Source: Epiperipatus broadwayi (lineage: Eukaryota > Onychophora > Udeonychophora > Euonychophora > Peripatidae). From it: a stretch of 64,000 nucleotides of DNA. The DNA is taken from positions 8,637,194-8,701,193 of the forward strand of contig JAQFVV010012420.1 of NCBI GenBank assembly GCA_028023455.1, given 5' to 3'. The translations under genes and the position numbers were made by a program. Shown here piece by piece: positions 25,000 to 39,540 of this stretch (positions within the stretch are counted from its first letter, which is position 1; every line of letters begins with the position of its first letter). The notes under the pieces are model-generated. The model worked only from the letters and a program-made list of their open reading frames with translations. It was not told the DNA's origin and searched no databases.

Positions 25000-26960
25000 C
25001 TAATGATTGTCTGAAAGTTTCTGATGATAGCATTTATTTGCAATTATATGTTGGACCATTTCTATCATTTAGAATTAATTGTTAAATATCTTTGAAAAAA
25101 TTCAAACTTTATATAAATTGTCAAATGCATTCAACAGTTAATAAGTAAACAAGACAATATATAACATAATATTTCAAATGGTATTATTTTCTTCTCTTCA
25201 AGTATTACTGATCTGACCAACTAGGCTACTCCATTAAAGCCAACAGTCAGTAAAAATTTAATATACTTATCTATGAGGCCCTACTGACTCCCTTTATTTT
25301 TTATTAAGGGCATAGTTAATGAAAAGTTTTCAAATAATATAAATCAAATGAGGTATATTTTAAAATTTTCTTTTTGGTTTTTTTTGCAGTCTAATATTTT
25401 TGTTTTTACCAATTGAACTTATATGTTTTTTAGTATATACATATAGTGTGATAATTTAAATACATTTGTTTATTCCTCTTTTATTATTACTTAGTTCTCA
25501 TTTCGTATTATTTTTCAACTGGTCAGTTAATTTGACCAATATATATTCCACCACATTTACATTATATTTTACAAATGCAGACTTTGCTTTTCAGCAGTTT
25601 TACTTTGGATTTTAACAATATGTCTCTCTATATTTACGTGGTATTTCATAGATACAAACTTTGTTTTTTAGTATTTTGACTTTAAATTTTATTTAAAGTT
25701 AGGAGTTCTCATAGTATGCTATAGCTTTCAAAAACTGTTTTCATATATTGATTGTGGATTTTTTTTAATTTATCTGTTATGCATAGACACATTACAGCCC
25801 TATAAATGATTTTTCATTTGATATTTGTTGTTGCATTTTAAGATTGTTTTAATGGTAGTTAATTATTCTTGTTAAGAGTTTGTTTTACTAAGACTTTTCT
25901 TTTTCCAAGTCATTATTTTTTTAACAAATTACTCTGTTCCATAATGATAGTATAACCCATTGTTTTTGTTTCTGTCATTTGATGTGCATGCTAAATGTTT
26001 TCATGTGAAGAGGGTTTTTTTAATAGATTATAATTTTGATTTTTCCATAAGAGAATCTTGTCAGAAAAACATATAAGAATATCTATTTTTATTGTTTTTC
26101 TAATTCTATTGTCAATTTAATTGAAGGGAATATATTAGTTATGTATCTAGATTTCTGTCACAGTGCTTCATCATATGACCATATAACAAATATATCACTG
26201 ATATAATAAAGCCAATCTTTAGGTGAAGATGGAGTAGTATTTATAGCTGTAATTTCAAGTTATTCCATCAGTAATGAATCTATAATTATTCCTTGATTTT
26301 GTTAAAAAAGCTTTGTGTTATATTGAAAATATGTTATTTTTATGCTGTTAATAGTTTCATTATATTATCAATAGGAAAATTTGTACCTATTTATAAGCTT
26401 TTATCTTCATTTAATCTTTTTCTCACAATAGATAAATTCTACATTTTTTTAACTAATATTTCCACATTAAAACTTAGCAATATTTTTAATTCTTTCAATT
26501 TTTATGTTTTTGATAAATTTCATAAAGGGTTCAAAATCTCTGTTAAAGAACTGTGTCTTTTATGGCAGAGGGGTAAATATCTTAACAAAAAAAATCTCAA
26601 CAAGTTTTGACATGATGAATAAAACTAACAATAGGTCTTAGAGGAATATGATTTTTATGGATTTTAAGTAGACCATAAAAATATAAAATTTTGTTGAGTT
26701 ATGATGTTAATCTATTTTTTTGATTCAGTGAAATATCTGCAATTCTTTCTGAATAATGATTGTAACTTTGTTTTTATAATTGCTATAAGAGTTTTGCCAT
26801 CTTTTTATATTGGGCTGCTGAGAGAAGCTTTCTTAATCTGTTATTATAATGAATAATATCCATTACAACTGTAGCATTATCCTTGTCAATAGTGTAACAG
26901 TCATATTTGTACATTCATGCAACAAAATCCAGAGTTTTGGTATATTATACCAAGGCTTAT
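25000..26960 (-). mobile_element. Degenerate PLE with RT, GIY-YIG and 3' terminal sequence
   Basis: On the minus strand, from right to left: an N-terminal RT block TIDKDNATVVMDIIHYNNRL (about 26850-26910); the catalytic region YISDIFVIWSYDEA near 26165-26220, where the usual YVDD has become YISD; a GIY-YIG block VCICKI...CKCGGIYIGQINWPVEK near 25510-25590; and a 3' terminal motif TTCAAACTTT at 25101 (complement of AAAGTTTGAA). That is the expected PLE order over nearly 2 kb. Stops and frameshifts throughout show it is dead. Confidence 0.72.
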
Positions 26961-28475
26961 CTAGATGAGGGTTTGAGACCTCAAATCCGACCGCACTTCA
27001 GCTCCTTTACCAACACTCCCTCACTTACTACCTTATGAATGACAGATATGAAGTCACACTTGCAATCTCTTAATTCCCATGCTGACAGTAGCAAAGGTGG
27101 AGAGAGACTCGAGGAATAACTCTAAACATTTGGCAGCTTAACTAAACACACACACACAACTTATGGCTGTTTATATAATGCATATATTAATAATTATGGA
27201 AAGTGATTCAATATAAACAAAGTGAATAAAACCACAGATGTTAATATGTTTTAAACTATTTAATCTTGTTCAAAAACACAAACAACAACAATTAAATGTA
27301 CTGGGCACTCGCAGGTGGGATGGTGAATATATGAACTACAAGTTCTGCAATCTATTGTACTTAGTCATAATCATTTTATTACAGCATTCATAAATTAATA
27401 ATAATTTCTACACCTATAATGATGCCTAAATTATGCTCTGCCATTCCTACTAGGTTTACTAAAGGTTAAATCTTAAGAGAGTGTCAACTTTATATAATGG
27501 GCACCTAATTTTATTATTACTTAATAAGCATTCAATGTGCTCTTTATGCAGATATTATTATATAAACTAGATCTGAGGTTCAGATCAATGCTGAACAATT
27601 AATATAACAGCAGGTGAACTTGTGCTTTGTAGCATAACTTCTGAACTATGGCGCTACACAAATTACATCAGAGATGCGGGTTGAATGTGCCTTTACTCAT
27701 GAGATTCAGTAACGATTATTCGGTTTTCAGGTACCGGATGCTTGCTATATGTGAACATTTAGTTCGGATGATCGAACAGCCTTAATATACAATGCTGGAT
27801 ACCAGTGTTCCAATTCTAAAAGAAGTAATGGGAATGACCCTTAAAATCATTAGCCCATTCAAGAGAGAGCTGTCCAAACTAGGGATAATAGGATGACCCT
27901 TAAAACTGAATCCTATCTTAATAAGTATATAATAGCAAGGTGTAATGCACCAGAAGTGCTTCATAAAAGCCCATTCACAATGCTTTCTAAATATTAATTA
28001 TTAAAGTTAGTAAAGCGTGAAATCTATAGTTTCATTCTACAAAACTACCCTATGCCAGTTAGGTGAATTAGCATACTTAAACTGTGCTACAGAGGACTTT
28101 ATTAAAATGATCTAGTTTACCAATTAACCTACATAGTTTATGAAAATAAACTAAGAAGGGCTAAAGCATATTTGGGACTTAAACTTGGCTAATTACTGAC
28201 AATATGCTTTAAAATGTCACTCTCACAAATTCAACTAAACAGACCTTTAATAAGCAAACCTGGATGAAATATTAAGCTAAACATAGCACCTTAACTAATA
28301 TATATATGAGTAGATTTTCAGGCCGGAGATTTAGAAGTATACCCAAAAGCAGCATGAGTTAATTTACTTGAGAACAAAAGTGTCTCTTTAGGTTTATAAT
28401 AATTAGTAGTCTCTGCTCTGAAGGCATAGCATAAATTAATAAATGCATTGTAATAATATATATATATATAATAAT

Positions 28476-28556
<81 letters not shown>

Positions 28557-29150
28557 CATAAGTATAGATGAGAATAGAGAAAATAATAAGACAGTCATTA
28601 TCTTTTACAAGTTGAATTTAAAAGATTCAAGAAAAATTGAGATTAAGCAAGATTTACATTTTAGCTTTTAAAGTATTTTAAAATTATACAAATTGAAATA
28701 CACTTATCTAACAGAGTTTAATTAATTTATGAGATTTAAGTTTAAGAGTTTGTGCACATTACTTATATGTTACAGCTAGCTTTAGGAAAGATTTAGAATT
28801 GCTATAGAATTAGGTTAGCTTGTTTGAGAATCTATTACTGGTGGTTCAACTATGAAGGCTTGCAGCTTGACAGGATTACACATGCATGCATGGGCTGGTT
28901 CATCGGCTGTTCTTTCTATGGGCTATTCTTTTAGGTAGGCTGGGGTTTGGGTCCTCCATTTCCATAAACAGTTCTAGCCACTGAGAAGGCAGCAATGACA
29001 GTCTCTAGCCACTGGTCTCCATAACAAAACTGGGTACACTGTCTAGATATAAGTTAACACAAGAGTAAAGCAAAATGGATCCTGTTCATTTCAAACTGGG
29101 GTTTTTATATTTCTTTTACCCCCCTCTTTTCACAAGCCATTAATATCTTT
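26940..29150. other. Unclassified higher-complexity segment
   Basis: Noticeably less AT-extreme than the flanks, with few homopolymers. It begins near a perfect palindrome TTGGTATATTATACCAA at about 26937-26953. Patches such as 27620-27800 and 28830-29110 have near-balanced composition. No continuous ORF or known domain was found. It could be an old LTR element or DNA transposon interior; no terminal repeats were identified. Confidence 0.3.
28459..28554. repeat. TA microsatellite with an AAT interruption
   Basis: (TA)n, a short ATAATAATAAT interruption, then about 36 more TA units. Confidence 0.95.
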
Positions 29151-29869
29151 ATTTTTAAACTTTAAAACTTAAGAAGTCACTAATTTTTTTCTTACTACAA
29201 AAGAACCAGCTGGATTTATTTCAGGTGGACACTGTCAATGCTTGTTAATTGTTCTAACTTTTATTTTATAAGATTCATCAAGCTCGTTTCTCAGCTTAGT
29301 GTGAAGTAATTGAGATAGCCATAAACCTTGAATTTCTTTTTTAAAAACAGTGAATTTCTTCTTTTTTTCAAAGAGATTCAAGTGCCAACATTTATCACAC
29401 ATCTAAGAAAAAGACCTCTGGATTTAATTACTATATGTGAATACTAGCAATTTAGTAAATTGAATAACTTCAAAGGCAGTTTGGAAATAATTTAGAAAAC
29501 TTGTAATGTTTAGCAAACCGATTACATTACAGTTACCTTCGCATATATACATAAGTATGTTCTCATATATATACAATCACAACTTAAACCAAATTTAATA
29601 ACTTAAAATCATAAAACAAATCTTTATATGAAATTATAAAGGCATATACATTATACATAATAATATCAATCAGATGTGCAAATATCCAATTTTTCGCAAA
29701 TAAAAATATTTATATAATATCACAAATGTGTATACACTATAAATACAAACATTGAAAATAATAGATGAGTGTGCATATACATTTACACACATATACTTGT
29801 AAATGTACACTTCTATATACATGCACCTCTAGGATTTGAAATTGGAAAAATGAAGACTACTATGTTATA

Positions 29870-30130
29870 TAGTAGGTGAAACTGTATGATGGCTAAATCA
29901 TACTGTTTCAAAAGGGAGAATAATTATAGATTTGTCTAGTTTGAAAAATTTAATAGTTTCCCTCTCAACATAGATCATATTTGATTTAAGTTATTGATGT
30001 CCCTTAAGTACTCTTTTCAATTTTTAGTATAATTTTGTTGCTTCTTCCAAAGACAATTTTTAAAGACTTCCCCACTTGCTATCATTATATCTATAAATGG
30101 ACATTAGTTGTTGTTTTTTTCACAACAAAA
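29870..30130 (-). mobile_element. PLE reverse transcriptase N-terminal remnant
   Basis: The minus strand reads ETIKFFKLDKSIIILPFETV, matching the PLE/RT N-terminal pattern EAIK-LK-DKSIIILPADKG. Upstream frames (EATKLY, KLKRVLKGHQ) are broken. It may be part of the same insertion as 30790-32060. Confidence 0.5.
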
Positions 30131-30789
30131 TTTGCAGTTTCTGTTGGATATAGAACTAAGACATTTAACTAACAAATGTGTCTCTGCTGCTGATGGCACA
30201 TATATTTTTTTTTTGCTTGTCAACCTCTATCCTGCTCTTATTGACTCTTACTGGATTTCCTTTGAGGACTAACAGAAGATTAGAGCATCCATCACTTGGT
30301 GTGGACTAACTCTTTAAGTTAAGTGGCTCTAAGGTATCCCAATATTTGCTCTGGCATTTATTAGGGTATAACCTCATTTATAGTTCTTAACCTTTGTTAA
30401 AGTATGATGTTTATTATGTACATGTAGGCTTAAATTTGGACATTCTTTTATTTTTCATATAATTTAAAAAATATATATATTTTATTAAAAAACTTATGAG
30501 GATTCTTATCTGTAAGTTTATATTTTAGCAAACATACTACATTACTAATCGAATTGAAACTATGATGTTTTTAAAATCTTTGAGCATTTATTCTTACTTT
30601 TAACAAAGCCTCATTCATTTTTTTTTTAGTAAATTTCTCAGCTTGCTAAGAGTGGGTTGATGAGCTTAATTGCAAATCTTTAGAAATAATCTTTCACATT
30701 TACATAAGAAAGTTAACTGATTTTCTACTTTGGCCAGTTTAGATATAGGTCTTTTATAATATCAAAGCTAGATATACTATTGGATTCAT

Positions 30790-31366
30790 ACTGAGTACTT
30801 AGTAATTGTCTGAAAGATTATAACAATAAAAATTTTTTAGTAAATATAAATTGAATTATTTCCATCAACTAAAATCAATTGTTAAATATTTTTAGAAAAA
30901 TTCAAATTTTATTAAAACTATTCAAATATATTGAACTTTTATATTCTGCATAACAACAATATATGTTCAGTGCAATACAAAATTATCTCAACAAAATCAA
31001 GGGATGGTTATAAGTTCGCCATGATTTCTTTTGATTACAATAATTAGATGAAACAACTTGAAACTATAACCATAAATACTACTCCATTTCCACCTAAAAT
31101 CTAGTTTCACTATATCAATAATACATTTATTAGTATGATCATATAGTGAAGCATAATTGCAGACATTGGAGACATGCATCAAAAATATGAAATTTAGAGT
31201 TTCATAAAATAGTCTTTGTTTAAAACTAGACATTATATTGTAATAAAATTCTTTAATCATTGTATATAATAAAATGTCCATTAATTAAAAAAAAGCATTG
31301 TAATAACAATAAAAATAATGAATATAATACTTGATTACCATTATATTTATAATTTTTATTGTTATT

Positions 31367-31417
<51 letters not shown>

Positions 31418-32060
31418 ATAAGGAAAACAAAACTGCATATGAAATATCATGTATACATAAAAGTACATATATTGGTAAATCTGTCCAATTACAACACTAT
31501 TAAAAGATCAAAAAACAGGTATATGTAAAGCAATGTTCTGCACATGTTCCACTGAATATATGCTCAATGCGGAAAAAGCAAGAATATTGGACAAAAAGGA
31601 AAAAGCAAACAAAGAAAGAAAATTTAAAAAACTGCTCACACTATGTTGCCAAATAAAATTCTAAGTCAACCTATTGTGACAACTCATAATGTTGAACCCA
31701 TTCACTAATCTTGTTGTAAAAAAAGAAAAAGTCGGGAGTGTCCTCATAGATAAATATATCAAATTTTTACTGACTATTGACTTTGGCAGAATAGCTTACT
31801 TGACTAGAGCACCATCTTAAATTTAATATTTATAAATCTAATGGTTCCAAGTTCAGTTACCATGCTAATTTTACCTCTGATCAGGACATCAACACCTGAA
31901 GAAGAGAGGAGAATAATTTTACTTGAAACATTGTGTTGTATAATAATGTGGGCGCTATTACTAACAGATGGATGTATTTTAAAAGTTTAAGTAAAGTTTG
32001 AATTTTTCTAAAGACATTTAGAAATTAATTATAAATGATGGAAATATGGTAACATATAAT
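30790..32060. mobile_element. Head-to-head PLE palindrome, diverged
   Basis: The outer ends both carry the PLE 3' signature: TTCAAATTTT at 30901 (minus) and AAAGTTTGAATTTTTCTAAA from 31993 (plus). A GIY-YIG remnant (AYEISC, STYIGKSVQL) lies at 31432-31495 on the plus arm. The plus arm also carries CTGAAGAAGAGA near 31897. At the centre TTGTAATAACAATAAAAAT (about 31296) is inverted as ATTTTTATTGTTATTACAA (about 31350). Arms are too diverged to align continuously by eye. Confidence 0.6.
31371..31415. repeat. TA microsatellite
   Basis: About 22 TA units beside the centre of the PLE palindrome. Confidence 0.95.
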
Positions 32061-32299
32061 TAATTATACATAAATAAACTTCTTTCTAATTTCTTTACCT
32101 CTGTTCACACAGATATTATCATACAAATTCATTGCAGCAGTTTTCTGTTATTTTCAATCAAATCGTCTAAAACAAGATTTTTCTTCAATTTATTTTCTAG
32201 ATAAGGTCAGATATTGTGATTGATTTACTCATCATCATCATTATTATTATTATGAAGATGATGATGATGTTTCAGATGTAAACTTTATTAAGCCTTAAA

Positions 32300-32880
32300 A
32301 AGAGTTACATGAGTTACATATGAAAACATAAAGTCTTAGATACAAGTTAATACATGATATTACATATACAATAAAGGTTTACGATCTTGAATTTGATAGG
32401 AGGAAAACATGAATTATAGTAATTGAAAAAAGAATGATCATTACATAACAAGGGTCAAATTAGGTTTACATAGAACTTTTAAATGGGATCTTGAAAAAAA
32501 TACATGGAAGCACATGATAGTATGAGGGAAATCATATTTTGGGCATGGGGTTGGAGTCCTATTTGGTGTGAAGGATTATAGTTTGCATGACTGTCTTATT
32601 GTTCATGTTTTACATAAGTCACATGTAAAAAAACATGAGTTTTTAGATACAATTTGATACATGAGATTACATATGCAATGAGGATTTACAATTTTGTTTA
32701 TGTAGTTGGGAGAATAATAATTATTGCATATCAAGATAGATATTTCAAATTAAGTTTACATAAATTTTACAAAAGCATTATGAGATAAATACATGAAAGC
32801 ACATGATGATATTTGTTAATACATTTAGGGAGGGTGAGAAGAGTTAGTGTCCCATTGATATATGGCTGTATGTAAATTAT
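32300..32880. repeat. Two tandem copies of a roughly 300-bp unit
   Basis: The block GTCTTAGATACAAGTTAATAC / ATGATATTACATATACAAT (from about 32332) recurs at about 32640 as TTTTTAGATACAATTTGATAC / ATGAGATTACATATGCAAT. Both units continue through CATTACATAACAAG-type sequence, TTTACATA and ATACATG-AAGCACATGAT. Direct orientation, about 80% similar by eye. No coding frame; it could be paired terminal repeats of an element or an old tandem duplication. Confidence 0.6.
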
Positions 32881-33059
32881 CCTTTTTAGCTGGTGAGAAC
32901 TATAGGTGCCAAGACTAAGTATCATGTGATCTTGTAAACTTCTTTGATTCAGTGAGTTGATGAGGTAGATGCAGTATGTTACTCTCAAGTGGTGCAGTAT
33001 TTATTTCAGAGTTCACTCTAGTGTGACATTAAAGCTATGAGTTCATGTGTGATTTGCAC

Positions 33060-33296
33060 TTAAACTGCTTGAGGATCCAGAGAGTGGGGTGGAAGTTTAT
33101 ATAAAGAGCAGTTTGAGTCTGTGGCTGATGTAATGATTGACTTGAAGAAAAAATATTTTAAATGATCCAAAATATCTCTGTGGCATGGTAGTAATAAATT
33201 TTGACAAACTGTCATCAGCATGTCAGGCATCCCCACCACAAAGGGAGGGGTTACAATCTTGTGTTTTTGAGTCCAGATTTTACATGTTGTTTGCAT
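33060..33296 (-). pseudogene. Unidentified 78-codon frame with protein-like composition
   Basis: The minus-strand frame includes TPPFVVGMPDMLMTVCQNLL, LPCHRDILDHLKYFF and SATDSNCSLYKLPPHSLDPQ. This is far less repetitive than chance frames here, and the segment is GC-richer than its flanks. I do not recognise the family. It directly follows the 300-bp tandem repeat and may be residue of the same mobile element. Confidence 0.3.
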
Positions 33297-33869
33297 TGAT
33301 TATCCTGAAACTTTAAATTGGCTTATTCATTAATGGACTTGAAATATCTTTGCTATTGCTGACATGGTAATTGTTCTTGAGGATTCTGACATAAGTTTTT
33401 TTTCACGAGATAAAGCTGGAAATATGGTAGAATAGGTTTTGGCATCAACTACTTGGTCATGTGGTTGTATGGCAGCTATTTTGACTGGTTTTAACGATTT
33501 AAAAATGTTATTTTTTAAAGAAAAACCTTTTGTAAATTAGTTAATTGTTTATAATTATATCAATATATGTTAAATTTACCTAAAATATTGCATATTTTGA
33601 GTGGGTTTATTGGGATTTAAAGTTGGAAATTTTTTCTTGTTGCCTAGCAATGCTAAGATTTACTGCCACTAATGAAAAAATTTTTCTTGCAAATTATCCA
33701 TTACACACATGGAATTTTTTTATAACTAGAGTGTTATCTTATTAGGTCAAGTTCAGTCTTTGTGATAACTTGAAATTTATCTTTAAAAAAATTAATATTA
33801 TGCAAATTCTTAGGATTTGAAACTGGAGCTCTTGGAATAAACATGGTGACTACTATTACTACTGCTGCT

Positions 33870-34170
<301 letters not shown>

Positions 34171-34710
34171 ATCATTATTTGAGAGAGGATCTGTTTTTAT
34201 ACTTAATGAACATTATATTAAAGTCTGATATATTGCATCAAATTTAATTTATTTTAAAAGTTATATTTTTTAAGATCTCATTCTTAATTATTTTTAGCAT
34301 CAGCACTTCTTTTTTAGCTTTTTCGTGATTTTATAATGTGCAAAATTTAAATCACATTTGTTTTTCCTATCATTTTTTCCATCAAAACACTTTTTTTTCC
34401 ATTAATAAATGATTTTATTTGTTATCTATATATATATATTCATTTCACTTCAATGATGATAATAATAATAATAGGAAAGTTAAAGCAATAAATATTATTT
34501 TAAAGAAAATATTGTTTAAAACATTGGTAGACTTCCTGTATCTAATAAAATTTATAGTTTTTGATTCTGTCGTAGAATATACAAAGAGGCAACAGTAATC
34601 ACAATAAATTTACCTAAATAGTATGTTTTCCTTTCAATTTTTTTATTTTACTGTTAGTAGATAGATAAATAAATAAATGGACAGATGAATGAAATGATAA
34701 TTAGATATCC

Positions 34711-35360
<650 letters not shown>

Positions 35361-35507
35361 GCAAATGAATGAACAATTAAATTGTACAAAAAATTAAATT
35401 TATCATAATTCATACCAATCCAAAACAAAATTATATATATATATACTTATTAACTCTAAAAAATAATATGTTTATACTAATATGTATTATGTACTTTTAA
35501 ATAAAGT

Positions 35508-35744
35508 TTAGAAAATCTGCTTCAAAAAAATAAGTCTAACCAATTCCAATTTATGTTTAGGGATGTATAACGTTTGCAACATTTTAAGGAAAATATCCTT
35601 CTTGACACCAGAAATGTAAGCATTATGGTTACTATATTCTCCTGCCACGCCTATAATCAAAGCTGGATGAAGTTTAAAATTTTTTTTTGAATTCACATCA
35701 GGATTTTTTGTAGTAATTAAATATCTAGCTGTTCTTAAATGCAT
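35508..35744 (-). CDS. Unidentified 78-codon minus-strand frame
   Basis: Reads from ATG (MHLRTARYLITTKNPDVNSK) through LHPALIIGVAGEYSNHNAYI, SGVKKDIFLKMLQTLYIPKH to a stop at 35508. Composition is protein-like and not low-complexity. I do not recognise it. A strong acceptor-like tract (poly-T then TTTGCATAG) lies about 27 bases upstream of the ATG, but the frame from there hits TAA before the ATG, so it is not a simple continuation of the candidate gene at 40-57 kb. It could be a short exon, a gene fragment or chance. Confidence 0.3.
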   Translation of the reverse strand: MHLRTARYLITTKNPDVNSKKNFKLHPALIIGVAGEYSNHNAYISGVKKDIFLKMLQTLYIPKHKLELVRLIFLKQIF

Positions 35745-35759
35745 AGTTTGATTGTCTTT

Positions 35760-38700
35760 TTTTTACCTTTACTATGCAAACAAAAAAAAAAACTAAAACA
35801 GCAACAACACTGGGCTCAAAAGCCAGAGAACTAAAAATTCTGTAGTTAGAAGCAAATGGTAATAAACACCTTTTTCTACAACATAAAATTTTCAAAAAAT
35901 AAAAGAAATAGGGTACTATTGAATAAGATAATATAAAGCAGATCTGAAAAAGTCCTACTATGAGTAACTTTCATGATATAAATAGGAAACGCAATTATTT
36001 TTTATTGATTGATTGATTAATTGTTTCCAAAGATAATCAATAGTTTATTTTTAAACTAATATTATTTAGAAAGAAAGATGATTAAATTTCAATTAAAAGT
36101 AAAAATAAATCATTGATTTAAAGCCCTTAGTTTTATGACCGCTGCATCATATTAGAATCATATTTATGTTTATAGAAATAATTAAATTTGTAAAGCGCCT
36201 ACTCATTTCGTAAAATAATATATATATATTAAGGCTATAACTTTAATATATATTAGTTTGTAGAAACTGTGTGGTAATTATCTAACTAATCTGAAAATAA
36301 TCAGCTATGCTAAGATTAATAATTTGAACAACAATATTAAATATAAAACAGCTTTGTCGAAAACAAAATTCCACGTTTATTTAGGGAAATGTATACCGCC
36401 ATCTTTAAAAAATGTACCCCTATATAAAATATCAGTGTTATGATTTATAGCTTTTAAGCACGGTGACTCAGTTTTTTTATATATTGCTATTTACTTAATT
36501 TTCTATTTTTCTACTGGCAAGTTTCATTGATTCTTTTCATTAACAATATCTAAAATCTATGTAAACAGTAATTTCCTTTCACCAACAATTGTAAAATGAT
36601 TCAATACCAAGAAAGTACGCTAATAAAGCTATATGAAAATTCTGAAAACTAGAGTTGTAAATTCAAATAATAATAAAAAAACTCTACATCATAAAATTTA
36701 ATTACGGAAGATTTTGTTGAAAATAACTATTTTTTTATTAAATATATACAAAATATACTTACAAATATGCCAAATATATATATATCATCTGATTAGTCAT
36801 ATATTCTGCTATAAATTTTACTAAAACAACCAAAATAATTCAGCTGCTTAGAGTCCTACAATACTATCAAACAATACTAAACACTAATTACCTCACATTA
36901 ATAGTTTCATATCTCCACATACATACGCCCAATATATAATTCATATAAATCCTTGTGTAGTCTATAGAAGTAACGGAATTCTGATAGCTGAATGTCCTTT
37001 AAATGGAGATGCACTTGTACTATTGGAGAACGAATGCTAAATAATTATATAGCAATAAAACATTACGTTATTATTTAGTACATATTTCTACTATGTGTCT
37101 TCAAAAAAATTCAACAAACGCAACAGGTAGAAATCATTAGCTTTGAAAAAGAAAAGTATTTTTCTTAGTGTATCTTTAAGGCTCCAAAGTCAACAGAGAA
37201 ATTGAAAATATTACCATGTTATTTATCTTGGTTTATTTAAAGTCTAAATAGTAAATCACATTGTTTTCACTCAATTAATAACAAACTTCTCATTTTATAA
37301 TGTCCTTCTAATTGCCCACCAGTTACAATAAATTATTTTAAGTGATGAATTAGGAAAACGATAATCATTTGTTAAATAGAATATCTTCTTTTGCAGAACC
37401 ACAGCATGACTAAGAAGCTCCTTTGTGTAAGAAACATTTTGGCACTCTCTCCCTCATTCTATGAAATAAAATTTGTAAATTAAAAGACACTTTTTTCTAT
37501 AGCATTCTCAAGAAAAACTTGAAAATATAGCTTTAGTCATTTAACATGTTCAGTAAATACCTTACGTGTTTTATTCATTTATTTCTCTAAAATAAACATG
37601 GAGAATAAAACAGATGCTAAAATAAAACATATTAATTAGACTTGTCATGTCATCTTGATTAAAAATCCTACCATTAAAATCTTTTTAAATAAATCAGTTT
37701 ACATGTAAAATTAAAATAATAGTAATGAAAATATTACACTGCTCCCCCCCCTCTTCTTGGGCTGGCTCTGATATTATATAAGTAATTATATAATATATAG
37801 GTTACTTACCTAGTTATTAAAAATATTATGTACATTCAGAATATGATTCTTTGTAAGCTCCATTCTTCATACCAAAGAGCAAAGAGAAATTGGCACCTCA
37901 CTTATCTCTATTATTCTTTCTTAATCAATATTTAGATAAACTTTAACCTGCAGGTCAGTAATTCATTAAAAGTGATTGTTTGTTTGAAAACCCATTGAAA
38001 ATCTATCATGCATAAGCTTATTCATGTTTTCTATTAACAAAATTATAAACCTTCAATAATATATTTACAGTAACACTATTTAATTTTCTATCTGTCAAAA
38101 ACCCATAATTTATTATATATATATATAGTCCTATATTTTAAATTTTCTTACTTACATTATTTATATTAACTACCAAACTATGCCAATTTAAATAAAACAG
38201 CTGATATAACTCTTATATCCCAATAACATTTTATTGTTAAAAAGAAAGTTCTTTGTTTTTGAAATCTTTTCCTTTTTTTTTAAATCAGAATCTTCCTGAC
38301 AAAACTTGTTTACATTTCTAATAAGAAGGGAATAAACCCCCACTTTATTAATATATAAATAGGCTATTTGTTACAATGAAAATACTTTCACTTGTTTTCA
38401 TTCAATAATAAAAATTTTCCATGAAATTATCATGCAATAATATCTTTTTAAAAATTATGTTTTTTACTCATTTTGTTTGCCTTAGATTTTAATCATAGTG
38501 TGGATTGTGGATCAATTAGGAGTTTTTACCTAAAGAATGCATCCAAGAAAAAGCTATTTAGTAAAACATGTAAAAAGATAATACATCATTTAAAAAAACC
38601 AGATAATATTGGTATTAAAAATAGAAAGAGCTATTTAATAAAATGTGTAAAAAATAATACAGGATAATAATGACAAAGAAGAGAAAGATAACATTCTTAA

Positions 38701-39530
38701 AAAATGTTTGTACAATACATCATTGAACCCAGACACAACATTTCAGAGACAGACACTCTACCAGTATTTCCAAGTAAAAAACACATTTAAAAGTTGTAAA
38801 ACGTTATTGATAAAAATAATTTCATCATATGCAGAATTATTTTATGAGGCACTATTTTTAAAATAAACTTTATTTTTAAGTAATTTCTTAATAACAATAT
38901 ATTATTTTTTCTGTAAATTGAGATATTTAAATAAAAATGATTGGGAAATCTAAATATTTTTACTCACCAATAAATGTTATTAATTATAGTGATATAAGGG
39001 CATTAGCCTGTTCGTTTTTATGCAATGGTAGAGTATATATTAAATATATTTCTATGCTAGAACAACTGCCACAATAACTTTAAATAAAGAAATATTTCTT
39101 TTATAATTTAAATAATAAATATTTACAAGCAGAATGTGTTTCTAGGAATGAAGTGATTTTGAAATCTAAATATTTATGTATAAGTTTTATTAATTATCAT
39201 GTCAGTTTACTATGATGATAAGAGTATATGTGTAGTACATTTCGACCTTGTGACTAGAAATTTGAAGCCTGGGTAATTGTCACAAATAAGTTTAAGTAAA
39301 GAAGCAATGAAATGATTTTAAAATGTAAAAAAAATTTATTTACATAGAAATTTTATTAATTATCTTGGAGTCTTGGTGGTCCAGTAGTGAAGCACCTTTG
39401 TGCCCCATACAACCAGCACCCATGCATGCAATGGCCTTGTTTCTTTGTAAATTTAAAAGAAAAATATAGAAACCATTTATTGAAAAAATACACTGATATA
39501 ACATTTTAATTATTTATTAAGTGCATAGGA
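35760..39530. other. AT-rich DNA without a recognised gene
   Basis: Nothing coding is convincing. A 64-codon frame at 38473-38667 (MFALDFNHSVDCGSIRSFYL...) is Lys/Asn-rich and unsupported. A tRNA/SINE-like head, TTGGTGGTCCAGTAGTGAAG, sits near 39374 but no B box follows. Confidence 0.5.
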
Positions 39531-39540
39531 ATTATGTAAT

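Noticed and set aside
27782-27964. 60-codon minus frame in the unclassified segment
   Set aside because: No recognisable domain, no splice signals and no neighbours to support it.
37800-37960. Possible minus-strand exon ending AACTAG/GTAAGT with GANFSLLFGMKNGAYKESYS
   Set aside because: The frame reaches TAA before the donor and no acceptor with a pyrimidine tract precedes it.
39365-39450. tRNA-like start TTGGTGGTCCAGTAGTGAAG
   Set aside because: No B box or acceptor-stem pairing follows; at most an old SINE trace.
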